Of a DNA stretch of 61,321 nucleotides, positions 40,726-48,971 are shown piece after piece (the first letter of the stretch is position 1; each line of letters starts with the position of its first letter). The stretch lies in the NCBI RefSeq assembly GCF_000298195.1, contig NZ_BAHC01000206.1, positions 1 through 61,321 of the forward strand, read 5' to 3'. This stretch comes from Gordonia rhizosphera NBRC 16068. Its GTDB lineage: Bacteria > Actinomycetota > Actinomycetes > Mycobacteriales > Mycobacteriaceae. The notes below the pieces were generated by a model that was not told where the DNA came from, searched no databases, and worked only from the letters and a program-made list of their open reading frames with translations. The translations under genes were made by a program, and so were the position numbers.

Positions 40726-42837
40726 ATGACGGACGAGTCCGCACTCGACGCCCCGTCACACGGCTTCGATCCCGTGATCGCCGCACTGCGCCGACTCCCT
40801 TTCACCATCGGGCTGTGGGTCATGGTGTTCGTCGTCGCCGTTACGACCGGCTCACTCTGGGGCCGGGCCTCCGACAAGGGCTGGTATGCCGACGTCGCAT
40901 TCGGTCTGCCGGCCCTGGAGGACGGCAAGTGGTGGACCGTGCTGTCCTCGGCGGTCATCGCGCCCAGTCCCGGTACCTACGTCCTCGCCCTGGTCGCGAT
41001 CGGCTTCGGCATCGGCTGGGCGGAGTGGCGTCTGGGGACGGCTCGGGTGGCCATCGTGGCGGTGGGCGGACTCGTGTCCGCCGAGTTGATCTGTGCGGCG
41101 CTGCTGTGGCTGGTCACGCGAGGCGACTTGTCCTGGCAATGGGCGCGAGAACTCTCCGATGCCCGCGCCGGCGGTGCGATGACGATGGTCGTGGCTGCGC
41201 TCGCGGCGGCCACGGCCACCCTGCGATCCCCGTGGCGGTTGCGGATTCGGGCGCTGTTGGCGGCGACGGTGGCCATCACCTTCCTGTTCGAAGGCACATT
41301 GGCGACGGCCGAGTTTGTCGTGGTCGTCGTGGTGATGCTCGCGGTCGGCGAGAAATGGTACAGCTCGGGGGAGAAGGGGCTGCTGCCCCGGACCCGACGC
41401 GAGGTGCGGCTGCTGGCGTGCGTGGGTGTACTCATCATCGCCGCGGCGAGTGTGGTCGTGTGGTTCTTTCCGACCAGTGGTCCGTTCGGCCCGACCGATA
41501 CCGGCGACGACGAATCGTTCGTGGGGCTGCTCATCGGTGTGGTGATCAACGTGTTGATCGCCGATCAGCTACGCCGCGGGCGTCGTTGGGCGTGGTGGGT
41601 GGTAGTGGTGCTCGGCTCGCTGAACGTGGTCGCGACCGTGATCGTGGTGGTGATCCTCGCCGTGACGCGGGACTTCGAGACGTCCGGCAACGTCACGGTG
41701 GGCACGACCCTGTTGTGGGTGGTGCTGCTTGCCATCCTGATCCCGGGCCGCTTCGCGTTCCGCGTGCCGTGGCGGGTGCGTCATGTCGGCCCGACCGGCG
41801 GCGAGGACCCCCTCGACGCGGTGAGGGAGCTGCTGCGTGAACACGGCGGCGGGACCATGTCGTGGATGATCACGTGGCCGGGTAACGACTATCTGTTCTC
41901 CGACGACGGCGACGGGGTAGTCGCCTACCAGAATCACATGGGCACACTGCTGGCACTCGCCGATCCCGTGTGCGACGAGGCGCGCCTGGCGCCGACCGTG
42001 AAGGGCTTCATCGATCTCGCCGAGCGCACCGGCAAGACACCGTGCTGGTTCTCGGTCGGCTCCGCCACCGCTCGTGCGGCCGAGGAACTCGGTTGGCGCA
42101 GTGTACAGATCGCCGAGGACACGATCGTGGACCTGCCCGATCTCGAGTTCAAGGGCAAGAAGTGGCAGCACGTGCGGTCGGCTCTGAACAAGGCGCGCAA
42201 GGAGGGCATCTCGTTTCGGATGACGGTCCTCGCCGACGAACCGTTCTCGATCAAGGCCCAGGTGCGGGCGATCTCCGAGGAGTGGGTCGGCGACAAGGGA
42301 TTACCGGAGATGGGCTTCACCCTCGGCACCGTCGACGAGGCGCTGGATCCCGAGGTCCGTGTCGCGTTGGCCCTCGATGGCGACGGCAGCGTGCACGGCG
42401 TGCTGTCGTGGCTGCCCGTGTTCGGGCCCACGGGTGTGGTCCGCGGCTGGACCCTCGACATCATGCGCCGACGCACCGACGGTTTCGGCCCGGTGGTCGA
42501 GTACCTGATCGCGTCGTCCGCGCATGCGTTCAAAGACGAAGGGGCAGAGTTCATCTCGCTGTCCGGGGCGCCGCTGGCACACACGGGTGAGGCCGAGGAG
42601 GCCGAGCACATGGATCGTGTCCTCGACAGCCTGGGTGCGGCATTGGAGCCGTTCTACGGGTTCCGGTCGCTGCACACCTTCAAGAAGAAGTTCAACCCCC
42701 GCTATGAACCGGTGTATCTCGCGTACCGGGACGAGGCGGATCTTCCGCGGATCGGGTTGGCGATCAGCCGTGCGTATCTGCCGGACGCCACCCCGGCGCA
42801 GCTCATTCGGTTGGCGGCGTCGTCGGGTGACGGTTAG
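40726..42837 (+). CDS. Membrane protein with C-terminal MprF-like (DUF2156) domain
   Basis: 703 residues. Residues 20-350 contain about nine hydrophobic helices, with a layout reminiscent of rhomboid-like membrane domains in the first 200 residues. Residues 370-690 match the DUF2156 phosphatidylglycerol lysyltransferase catalytic domain (L-R-E-H-G-G-G-T-M-S-W-M, then K-K-W-Q-H-V-R-S-A-L-N-K-A-R-K-E-G and F-K-K-K-F-N-P-R-Y-E near the end). Such enzymes transfer an amino acid from tRNA to phosphatidylglycerol, which reduces the negative surface charge. No lysyl-tRNA synthetase domain is fused here, so the aminoacyl donor is open. It stands alone, 285 bp after map. Confidence 0.88.
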   Translation: MTDESALDAPSHGFDPVIAALRRLPFTIGLWVMVFVVAVTTGSLWGRASDKGWYADVAFGLPALEDGKWWTVLSSAVIAPSPGTYVLALVAIGFGIGWAEWRLGTARVAIVAVGGLVSAELICAALLWLVTRGDLSWQWARELSDARAGGAMTMVVAALAAATATLRSPWRLRIRALLAATVAITFLFEGTLATAEFVVVVVVMLAVGEKWYSSGEKGLLPRTRREVRLLACVGVLIIAAASVVVWFFPTSGPFGPTDTGDDESFVGLLIGVVINVLIADQLRRGRRWAWWVVVVLGSLNVVATVIVVVILAVTRDFETSGNVTVGTTLLWVVLLAILIPGRFAFRVPWRVRHVGPTGGEDPLDAVRELLREHGGGTMSWMITWPGNDYLFSDDGDGVVAYQNHMGTLLALADPVCDEARLAPTVKGFIDLAERTGKTPCWFSVGSATARAAEELGWRSVQIAEDTIVDLPDLEFKGKKWQHVRSALNKARKEGISFRMTVLADEPFSIKAQVRAISEEWVGDKGLPEMGFTLGTVDEALDPEVRVALALDGDGSVHGVLSWLPVFGPTGVVRGWTLDIMRRRTDGFGPVVEYLIASSAHAFKDEGAEFISLSGAPLAHTGEAEEAEHMDRVLDSLGAALEPFYGFRSLHTFKKKFNPRYEPVYLAYRDEADLPRIGLAISRAYLPDATPAQLIRLAASSGDG

Positions 42838-42881
42838 CACCCGGTTGGTGCTCCGCTCGGTTGGCGCTGCGGGTGGGACCC

Positions 42882-43745
42882 TCAGATGTGCGACGAGGAT
42901 CGTGCGGGGGTCACCTGCACCCGATCGGGCCGCGCGTAGAGCACCATCGAGTCGCCGCGGACGAACCCGGCGAGCGTGATCCCGCGTTCCTCGGCGAGCT
43001 CGGCCGCCAGCGACGACGGTGCCGAGACCGCCGACAGCACCGGGACCCCGGCCATCGCCGCCTTCTGCACGAGTTCGAAACTGGCCCGCCCCGACACCTG
43101 AAGGATGTGCCCGCGCAGTGGGAGCAGATCGGCCAGCACAGCCCAGCCGATGACCTTGTCGACCGCATTGTGCCGTCCGACGTCCTCGCGTAGCACCCGT
43201 ATCTCACCGCTGTGCCCGTCGATGAGCGCGGCGGCGTGCAGGCCACCGGTTTTGTCGAAGACCGATTGTCCGGCGCGGAGCCGGTCAGGGAGCCGCAGCA
43301 TCGCGTCGGCGTCGACGAGAAGGCCGTCGTCGGCCGGGTCGAACGCCGAACGGAGGGTCACCGACTCGATGCTCGTCTTCCCGCACACGCCGCACGCACT
43401 TGTGGTGGTGAAGTTGCGGGACGACTCCGGACCAGGCGGGTCCACCTCCGGTGCGAGGGTCACGTCGAGCACGTTGTAGGTGTTGGTCAGGTCGTCGGCG
43501 CCGGTGGCTCCCGCGCAGTAGCGGGCGACCGAGACGTCGCCGGCCCGGGTGATCACGCCCTCGGCGACCAGGAAACCGGCCGCGAGTTCGACGTCGTTAC
43601 CCGGGGTGCGCATCGTCACCGCCAGACGCCGGCCGTTCACCCGCATCTCGAGGGGTTCCTCCACGGCGAGGACGTCGGCGCGTGTCGTCGGCGCCGCGTC
43701 GCGCCGGATCCGGGTCACCCGTGTTTGGGTCGTGATACGTCCCAC
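42882..43745 (-). CDS. fdhD: Formate dehydrogenase accessory sulfurtransferase FdhD
   Basis: 287 residues. The sulfur-transfer motif C-G-V-C-G-K carries Cys118 and Cys121. FdhD passes sulfur from a cysteine desulfurase to the molybdenum cofactor of formate dehydrogenases. Other family features are P-G-N-D-V-E-L-A-A-G-F-L near 48-59, and R-E-D-V-G-R-H-N-A-V-D-K near 185. No formate dehydrogenase gene is in the window. It is 31 bases downstream of dtd on the same strand. Confidence 0.95.
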   Translation of the reverse strand: MGRITTQTRVTRIRRDAAPTTRADVLAVEEPLEMRVNGRRLAVTMRTPGNDVELAAGFLVAEGVITRAGDVSVARYCAGATGADDLTNTYNVLDVTLAPEVDPPGPESSRNFTTTSACGVCGKTSIESVTLRSAFDPADDGLLVDADAMLRLPDRLRAGQSVFDKTGGLHAAALIDGHSGEIRVLREDVGRHNAVDKVIGWAVLADLLPLRGHILQVSGRASFELVQKAAMAGVPVLSAVSAPSSLAAELAEERGITLAGFVRGDSMVLYARPDRVQVTPARSSSHI

Positions 43746-43776
43746 GGACTCAACGATAGTGACGGTGACCCGGAGA

Positions 43777-44229
43777 TCAGACGTCGAGGATCAGGGTCAC
43801 CGGGCCGTCGTTGACCAACCGCACGTGCATGTGCGCACCGAACTCGCCGGTGGCGACCGTCGCACCGGCCGAGCGCAGCGCGTCGACCACCGCGTCGACG
43901 AGCGGTTGCGCCACCGGGCCGGGTGCCGCGGCGTTCCACGACGGACGGCGGCCCTTGGCCGTGTTGGCATGCAGCGTGAACTGGCTGACCACCAGGATCG
44001 GCGCATCGACGTCGGAGGCCGAGCGCTCCCTGCCGTCGTCGTCGGGGTCGAGGATGCGCAGCCGCCAGATCTTGTCGGCGAGGGCGGCGGCCCGCTCGGG
44101 CGTGTCATCGTGGGTGACGCCGATGAGGGCGACGAGCCCCTGGGTACCGTCGGCGAGTTCGAGTTCGCCGACCTTCTTGCCGTCGACGACCACGGAGGCC
44201 TCGGTGACACGTTGAACCACAGCACGCAT
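43777..44229 (-). CDS. dtd: D-aminoacyl-tRNA deacylase
   Basis: 150 residues from ATG 44229 (M-R-A-V-V-Q-R-V-T-E-A-S-V-V-V-D-G), the family's fixed N-terminus; the longer frame upstream is rejected. The two active-site motifs are S-Q-F-T-L (about 83-87) and the cross-subunit Gly-Pro in N-D-G-P-V-T near the end. It hydrolyses D-amino acids from mischarged tRNA. Cytosolic homodimer. It heads a minus-strand pair with fdhD. Confidence 0.96.
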   Translation of the reverse strand: MRAVVQRVTEASVVVDGKKVGELELADGTQGLVALIGVTHDDTPERAAALADKIWRLRILDPDDDGRERSASDVDAPILVVSQFTLHANTAKGRRPSWNAAAPGPVAQPLVDAVVDALRSAGATVATGEFGAHMHVRLVNDGPVTLILDV

Positions 44230-44405
44230 GCGCATCAGCGTGCCATGGGCTCGGACTCGGCGGTGACCGGGCAGGCGTGCCGTCCGCTGCAAACGCGCAC
44301 TCCTCACCTCTACGCTCACGTCGCTACATGCGCGCGAACGCGGCGTGTGCGCGTGAGTCCTTGTGCCCTGGCTCACACGAGAGTCAGCGGCGGACAATTT
44401 GAGTC

Positions 44406-44933
44406 ATGACAAAGGTGCTGGTCGCATACGCAAGTAAGCATCACTCGACCGCGGAGATCGCCGACGCCATCGCCGACGAGTTGCGCGCGCACGGGCTCGA
44501 TGTCGAGTGCCTCGAAGCCGGGGAGACGAGCGCCGAGGGCTACGACGCCGTCGTCCTCGGCAGCGCGATGTACACGGGCCGCTGGCTGCGGCACGCGCGA
44601 ACCTTCCTCAAACACAATCTCGACGCGCTCAAGCAGGTCCCGTTCTGGATCTTCACGTCCGGTCCGGTCGGGGAGAACGTGGACAAGGAGCTCGAAGAGG
44701 ACTCCAAGTGGCTCGAGCCCCATCATGTGCTCGGGCTGGCCGAGTCGGTCGGGGTGCGCGGTCACGTGGTCTTCGCCGGGCGCATTCCGGAGGACCCGCA
44801 CGGCTTCATCGAGAAGGCGATGGCGCGCAACACCCCCGAGGAGTTCCGCGATTCCCGCGACTGGGATCAGATCCGGAAGTGGGGCGCGGAGATCGCCACC
44901 GAACTCGGCGCGTCGGCGCAACCACAGACCTGA
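44406..44933 (+). CDS. Flavodoxin-domain protein (HemG/protoporphyrinogen-oxidase-like)
   Basis: 175 residues with a flavodoxin fold: V-A-Y-A-S-K-H-H-S-T as the FMN phosphate loop (6-15), V-L-G-S-A-M-Y-T-G near 50, and F-T-S-G-P-V-G near 84. It resembles the HemG-like flavodoxin group, some of which oxidise protoporphyrinogen; others are generic electron carriers. It is divergent from dtd across 176 bases and converges on the SIMPL gene. No operon partner, so the role is uncertain. Confidence 0.86.
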   Translation: MTKVLVAYASKHHSTAEIADAIADELRAHGLDVECLEAGETSAEGYDAVVLGSAMYTGRWLRHARTFLKHNLDALKQVPFWIFTSGPVGENVDKELEEDSKWLEPHHVLGLAESVGVRGHVVFAGRIPEDPHGFIEKAMARNTPEEFRDSRDWDQIRKWGAEIATELGASAQPQT

Positions 44934-44958
44934 TCGTCGGCGGTTCAGGTCAATGCGG

Positions 44959-45690
44959 TCACGTCAATGCGTAGGTGACGGTCACCGAGAAGGTCAGCGT
45001 CTGCTCGCCCGGCTCGATCGGAACCGGTGATGCCGCGGCGGCATCGCGCTGCACGGTGACCGGTTGGGTTTGGCCGCTGGTCTCTTCGGTGATGGTCTGT
45101 ACCTTGCCCAGTGAATCGCCGGCCAGCGAGGCGTACTGTTCGGCGCGCGACCGCGCGTCGTCGAACGCGGCCTCGCGGGCCTGCTTCATCAGCTCCGAAT
45201 CGTCGTCGATGGCGAAGGCGACGTTGCCGATGCGGGTGTTGTCGCCGCCGGCGGTGGCCGCTGCGGCGAGGATGTCCGATGCCTTGGCGAGGTCGCGGAT
45301 GGTCACCCGGATGGTGTTGGTGGCCTGATATCCGGTGATCTCCGAGGAACCGCCGGGTGCGGCCGTCGAATATCGCGGGGTCAGACTGACCTGCTGGGTC
45401 TGGATGTCCTTGCGGTCCACTCCGGCCGCGACGACGGCGTCGGTCACCTTGGTGACCTGGGCGCTGGACTCGTTGAGCGCACTCGAGACGTCGGCCGCGG
45501 TGGCCTCGACACCGATGTCCGCGCGCAGCGTGTCCGGGGTTCCGGTGACCTTGCCCGAGCCGACCACGGTCACCGTCCGTGGCTTGTCGCCGTCGCCGCC
45601 GTCGTCGCCGCAGGCGGCCACCCCGAGGACCGCCGCGACGATGGCCACCAGAGTCAGCAGTCGGGTGACGGTAGTGCGACCAGAACTCAT
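44959..45690 (-). CDS. SIMPL (DUF541) domain lipoprotein
   Basis: 243 residues from ATG 45690, which follows AAGGAG and overlaps the stop of the upstream membrane-protein gene (ATGA). The N-terminus is a lipoprotein signal with V-A-A-C and Cys27. Residues 50-240 form the SIMPL domain (V-T-V-V-G-S-G-K-V-T-G-T-P-D; A-D-I-G-V-E-A-T; A-R-E-A-A-F-D-D-A-R-S-R-A-E-Q-Y-A). Periplasmic proteins of this family are linked to envelope stress, but no reaction is established. A 17-codon remnant of a second copy is found at 48289-48339. Confidence 0.9.
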   Translation of the reverse strand: MSSGRTTVTRLLTLVAIVAAVLGVAACGDDGGDGDKPRTVTVVGSGKVTGTPDTLRADIGVEATAADVSSALNESSAQVTKVTDAVVAAGVDRKDIQTQQVSLTPRYSTAAPGGSSEITGYQATNTIRVTIRDLAKASDILAAAATAGGDNTRIGNVAFAIDDDSELMKQAREAAFDDARSRAEQYASLAGDSLGKVQTITEETSGQTQPVTVQRDAAAASPVPIEPGEQTLTFSVTVTYALT

Positions 45691-46073
45691 ACCGGCTCCT
45701 TGAGCAATAGATCGAGCATCCATCCCACGATCGAGATGACGATGGCGCCGAAGATCGCCGACCAGAAGAAGCTGTCGACCTCGAGTCCCCAGTGCGTCGT
45801 GTTACGGGTGATCCAGGCGGTGATCTCCAGCATGAACGCGTTGATGGCGATGTGGATGAGGCCGAGCGTGAGGATGTAGAGGGGGATCGACAGGATCTGC
45901 ACGATCGGCTTGATGAAGGCGTTGACCACACCGAAGATCAGCGAGACCACGACGACGATGCCGAACTGTTCCCAGCCGGTGGTCCCGCCGACGAAGGAGA
46001 GACCCGGCACGATAAGGGTTGCGATCCACAGCGCGAATCCGGTGAACGCGGAGCGAATCAAGAACGCGGACAT
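45687..46073 (-). CDS. Phage-holin-family small membrane protein (copy 1)
   Basis: 128 residues with four hydrophobic helices (about 5-25, 35-55, 60-80, 100-122), of the mycobacterial four-helix holin-superfamily IV/DUF membrane type. Such chromosomal proteins are not known to lyse cells; the name is from fold similarity. Its stop overlaps the SIMPL start, so the two are coupled. A second copy at 48336-48722 encodes the same protein except for the last residue (Val here, Ile there). Confidence 0.87.
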   Translation of the reverse strand: MSAFLIRSAFTGFALWIATLIVPGLSFVGGTTGWEQFGIVVVVSLIFGVVNAFIKPIVQILSIPLYILTLGLIHIAINAFMLEITAWITRNTTHWGLEVDSFFWSAIFGAIVISIVGWMLDLLLKEPV

Positions 46074-46154
46074 GGCAGCCAGTGTGCCAGGTTCGACCGG
46101 TTCGGCGGTGTACCCATCGGGCCGCGTGGTGGTCGGTCTGGGGCTCGAGGCTCG

Positions 46155-46496
46155 CTAGCCGATCTGATCGCGCCGAAACAGCACGAACGCCGCGATCGTG
46201 TCGTCGGGTAGTGGTGTGTTCGGCTGGAAGCGGATCGTGCCCTTGTCGTGGTCGAACCCGTCGAGCAGGGGTGCCGCCGCGGTCACCGCGTCCTGGCCGA
46301 ACGGATACACGCCGATGTGCTTCTTGGTACGCATCACCGACAACAGCGGTTTGCCGTGATAAATGAGCGCGGGCATCCCGTAGCTCGTGCCTTGCTCGGC
46401 CTCGGGTACGAGTTCGCGCGCGATCGCATAGACACGTTCGATTGCTGCGCGGTCGTGGTCGTCGAGGCCGCCGAGGTAGTCGTCGATGGTTCCCAT
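46155..46496 (-). CDS. DUF1801/YdhG-like protein
   Basis: 113 residues: M-G-T-I-D-D-Y-L-G-G-L, Y-G-M-P-A-L-I-Y-H-G-K-P-L-L, and K-K-H-I-G-V-Y-P-F. This is the DUF1801 fold, sometimes called iron chaperone (frataxin-like), with no firm function. It lies nine bases downstream of the MarR gene on the same strand and is probably co-transcribed with it. A decayed second copy occurs at 48768-48970. Confidence 0.85.
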   Translation of the reverse strand: MGTIDDYLGGLDDHDRAAIERVYAIARELVPEAEQGTSYGMPALIYHGKPLLSVMRTKKHIGVYPFGQDAVTAAAPLLDGFDHDKGTIRFQPNTPLPDDTIAAFVLFRRDQIG

Positions 46497-46505
46497 GAGT
46501 GCCTC

Positions 46506-46967
46506 TCAGGTCTGGTTCTCGATGTGTTCGCGGTGTCGTTCGGTGAGGGCCGACATCTCGTCGAGCAGCGCGCCGAGCATCGCCAGTTGGGCCGCCGAAT
46601 ACCCGTCGAACAAATGTTGACCCTCGTTGACCATCGGGCCGTAGCACTCCCAGATCCGTTGTCGCCCTTCGTCGGTGAGCTCGACGAGGACGCGGCGGCG
46701 ATCGGTGGGCGAGGCGATGCGCCGGACGAACCCCTTGTCGGTGAGCCGATCGATGAGAGCCGTCGTCGCGGCCGGCCGCAGACCGGTGGCCACCGACAGC
46801 TCGCCCGCGGTGCGCGGGGCCTCCGACAGCCAGTCCAGACAGCGCAGGTCGGCCGGGCCGACGCCGAGCCGGCGCGCGACGGCGTCGTCGAAGGACTGCA
46901 CCGTGCGCTGATAGCCCTGTAGAGCGCGGCCGACGGCGCCGATCGCCTCTTGACGTGAGACGGCCAT
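46506..46967 (-). CDS. MarR-family transcriptional regulator
   Basis: 153 residues from ATG 46967 (AAAGGAAA upstream). The winged helix-turn-helix occupies about residues 35-105: D-L-R-C-L-D-W-L, then T-A-G-E-L-S-V-A-T-G-L-R-P-A-A-T-T-A-L-I-D as recognition helix, and the wing R-R-I-A-S-P-T-D-R-R-R-V-L-V-E. MarR proteins act as dimers that bind palindromes and are released by small aromatic ligands. It is divergent from an FAD monooxygenase gene across 71 bases containing two matching palindromes, so it very likely controls that gene and its own. Confidence 0.93.
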   Translation of the reverse strand: MAVSRQEAIGAVGRALQGYQRTVQSFDDAVARRLGVGPADLRCLDWLSEAPRTAGELSVATGLRPAATTALIDRLTDKGFVRRIASPTDRRRVLVELTDEGRQRIWECYGPMVNEGQHLFDGYSAAQLAMLGALLDEMSALTERHREHIENQT

Positions 46968-46976
46968 CGTGGTTTC

Positions 46977-47027
46977 CTTTCGAAATACGAAAGATTCGAT
47001 TTTTGAAAGGTACAAGTTTCGTACGAA
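46977..47027. promoter_or_regulatory. MarR operator region with two palindromes
   Basis: CTTTCGAAATACGAAAG (46977-46993) and TTCGTACGAA (47018-47027) share the half-site TTTCGTA. Both lie in the 71-bp divergent region between the MarR and monooxygenase genes, in an AT-rich pocket that must contain both promoters. Confidence 0.65.
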
Positions 47028-47038
47028 GGGATCATGAC

Positions 47039-48238
47039 ATGCGGGCTGTGATAGTTGGTGGAGGAATCGCCGGACCGGCGACCGCGATGGCATTGCGGGC
47101 GGTTGGTGTGGAACCTGTCGTGATCGAGGCGAGGTCGGTGACCGATCGCGACGAGGGCTCCTGGTTCACCATCTCGCCGAACGGACTCGCGGCCCTCGAT
47201 GTCCTCGACGCACTCGGTCCGGTGCGCGCGTTGGGGGTGCCGACGAGGCGCAATGTGATCGTCGGCGCCACCGGGCGGGGACTCGGTGCGCTGTCGCTGG
47301 GGACACCGCTGCCCGACGGCACCCCCGCGTTGTCATTCAAACGACCGCGGCTGGCCGGAGCGCTCGTCGACGAGGCGCGACGACGGGGCATCGAGGTCCT
47401 CGACGGTGTGCGTGTGTCGGGTGCGGAGCAGGACGCTCGCGGCGCCGCGGTGGTGTGCGATGACGGAACGCGCCTGACCGGGGATCTCGTCATCGGTGCC
47501 GACGGCATCCACTCCGCGATACGCACCGCGATCGACCCGGATACGCCGACGGGCCGCTACGTCGGGCTCACCAACTTCGGCGGCGTCACCCACGATCCGA
47601 CGATCGCGGCGACGTTGCCCGCCGAGTCCTGGTACTTCGTGTTCGGACGTCGCGCCTTCTTCGGCGCCCTGCCGACGCCGACCGGCGACGTCGTGTGGTT
47701 CGTCAACGTGCCGGAGGCACCGATCTCGGGTGCGCAGCGGTCGGCCACCTCGGAGTCGGGGTGGCGCGACCGGCTCGGCGCGTTGGCAGCTCCGGATGCC
47801 GGCCCGTTCGCCGGACTGATCGCGCGAGGTCGCCTCGAACTCGCCGCGGACAACACCTACGACCTGCCGTCGGTTCCGGTCTGGCACCGGGGCCGGCTCG
47901 GCCTGGTCGGGGATGCGATCCACGCGCCCGCACCGAGTTCGGGGCAGGGCGCCTCGATGGCCCTGGAGGATGCGGTCGTCATGGCGTCGTCGTTGGCGGC
48001 CGCGACGACGATCGAGGCCGGTTTCGAGGGTTTCGAGAGGGCCCGACGGGCCCGGGTCGAGCGGATCGTCGCCGTCGGGGCACGGGCGAGCAGCACCAAG
48101 ACCCCGCGCGGGATTCGCCGGGTCCTCAACGACGCGGCGATGCGGCTCGTCTTCCGGCATGTCGTCACCGAGAAATCGCAGGCGTGGATGTTCGACCACC
48201 GGGTTGCGCTCGATCCGCGGGCGCGCGTCGTCGGATGA
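47039..48238 (+). CDS. FAD-dependent monooxygenase
   Basis: 399 residues from ATG 47039 with GAAGGG eight bases upstream. It is a group A flavoprotein hydroxylase: G-G-G-I-A-G (7-12) binds the ADP part of FAD, R-L-T-G-D-L-V-I-G-A-D-G near 145-155, and G-L-V-G-D-A-I-H-A-P-A-P near 285 contacts FAD and substrate site. Such enzymes hydroxylate aromatic or similar compounds with NAD(P)H and oxygen. The neighbouring MarR gene suggests an inducible detoxification or catabolic role. Its last 60 codons and stop are repeated at 54937-55115. Confidence 0.92.
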   Translation: MRAVIVGGGIAGPATAMALRAVGVEPVVIEARSVTDRDEGSWFTISPNGLAALDVLDALGPVRALGVPTRRNVIVGATGRGLGALSLGTPLPDGTPALSFKRPRLAGALVDEARRRGIEVLDGVRVSGAEQDARGAAVVCDDGTRLTGDLVIGADGIHSAIRTAIDPDTPTGRYVGLTNFGGVTHDPTIAATLPAESWYFVFGRRAFFGALPTPTGDVVWFVNVPEAPISGAQRSATSESGWRDRLGALAAPDAGPFAGLIARGRLELAADNTYDLPSVPVWHRGRLGLVGDAIHAPAPSSGQGASMALEDAVVMASSLAAATTIEAGFEGFERARRARVERIVAVGARASSTKTPRGIRRVLNDAAMRLVFRHVVTEKSQAWMFDHRVALDPRARVVG

Positions 48239-48290
48239 CGGGTTGACGGGATGACGGGGCCGCGGGGTCAGACCGCGGAGTCGACGTCGA
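48059..48290. repeat. Direct repeat, left copy (pairs with 54937-55167)
   Basis: About 230 bases containing the monooxygenase 3' end, the short spacer with repeated GATGACGGG units and the last seven codons, with the stop, of a DUF4236 gene on the other strand. The same series occurs at 54937-55167 with about 90% identity by eye. The two copies bracket 6.6 kb. Confidence 0.8.
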
Positions 48291-48339
48291 TGGCCACGAG
48301 GGTCAGCAGTCGGGTGAATGTCGTGCGACCCAAGATCAT
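48268..48339 (-). pseudogene. Remnant of a second SIMPL gene fused to a DUF4236 gene end
   Basis: The first 17 codons (M-I-L-G-R-T-T-F-T-R-L-L-T-L-V-A-I) match the SIMPL gene start M-S-S-G-R-T-T-V-T-R-L-L-T-L-V-A-I, and then the frame runs into D-V-D-S-A-V-stop, the end of the DUF4236 protein. The junction is near 48290. The ATGA overlap with the second membrane-protein copy is kept. Confidence 0.75.
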
Positions 48340-48744
48340 ATCGGCTCCTTGAGCAATAGATCGAGCATCCATCCCACGATCGAGATGACGATGGCGCCGA
48401 AGATCGCCGACCAGAAGAAGCTGTCGACCTCGAGTCCCCAGTGCGTCGTGTTACGGGTGATCCAGGCGGTGATCTCCAGCATGAACGCGTTGATGGCGAT
48501 GTGGATGAGGCCGAGCGTGAGGATGTAGAGGGGGATCGACAGGATCTGCACGATCGGCTTGATGAAGGCGTTGACCACACCGAAGATCAGCGACACCACG
48601 ACGACGATGCCGAACTGTTCCCAGCCGGTGGTCCCGCCGACGAAAGAGAGACCCGGCACGATCAGGGTTGCGATCCACAGCGCGAATCCGGTGAACGCGG
48701 AGCGAATCAAGAACGCGGACATGGCAGCGAGTGTGCCAGGTTCG
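48289..48744. repeat. Duplicated segment, copy 2 (copy 1 at 45640-46095)
   Basis: A 456-bp segment matches 45640-46095 without gaps. Within the membrane-protein gene I count only a handful of changes, mostly silent; the SIMPL-side 50 bases have diverged more. This is a recent duplication or a gene-converted one. Confidence 0.85.
48336..48722 (-). CDS. Phage-holin-family small membrane protein (copy 2)
   Basis: 128 residues, identical to the product of 45687-46073 except for the final residue (Ile for Val). It has four predicted membrane helices. The frame can start ten codons earlier, but ATG 48722 matches copy 1. The gene is intact although its neighbours on both sides (SIMPL, DUF1801) are decayed, which suggests it is either very recent or retained by selection. 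Function unknown. Confidence 0.82.
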   Translation of the reverse strand: MSAFLIRSAFTGFALWIATLIVPGLSFVGGTTGWEQFGIVVVVSLIFGVVNAFIKPIVQILSIPLYILTLGLIHIAINAFMLEITAWITRNTTHWGLEVDSFFWSAIFGAIVISIVGWMLDLLLKEPI

Positions 48745-48767
48745 GCGCTCACCCCGCGGGAATCGAC

Positions 48768-48970
48768 TCATCTGGACTCAGCTGCCAGCGGCGTCCACGC
48801 GTGAATCGCGCCGTGCCCTTGCCGCGGCCGAACCCTCGAGTCCGGTGCGGCCGCTGCCACCGCCTCATCGGAGAACAGGTAGGCGCCGAAGTGCTTCTTG
48901 GCGTGCGTCATCGACAGCAACGGCTGGTCGGGGTAGACGAGGGCCAGCATCCCGTAGCCGGCTTGAGACG
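48768..48970 (-). pseudogene. Decayed DUF1801 gene fragment
   Basis: On the minus strand Y-G-M-L-A-L-V-Y-P-D-Q-P-L-L-S-M, K-K-H-F-G-A-Y-L-F and, after a one-base frameshift, G-F-G-R-G-K-G-T-A-R-F follow the DUF1801 protein at 46155-46496. The N-terminal third and the end are missing. It is the second-copy partner of the membrane-protein duplicate. Confidence 0.7.
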
Positions 48971-48971
48971 C

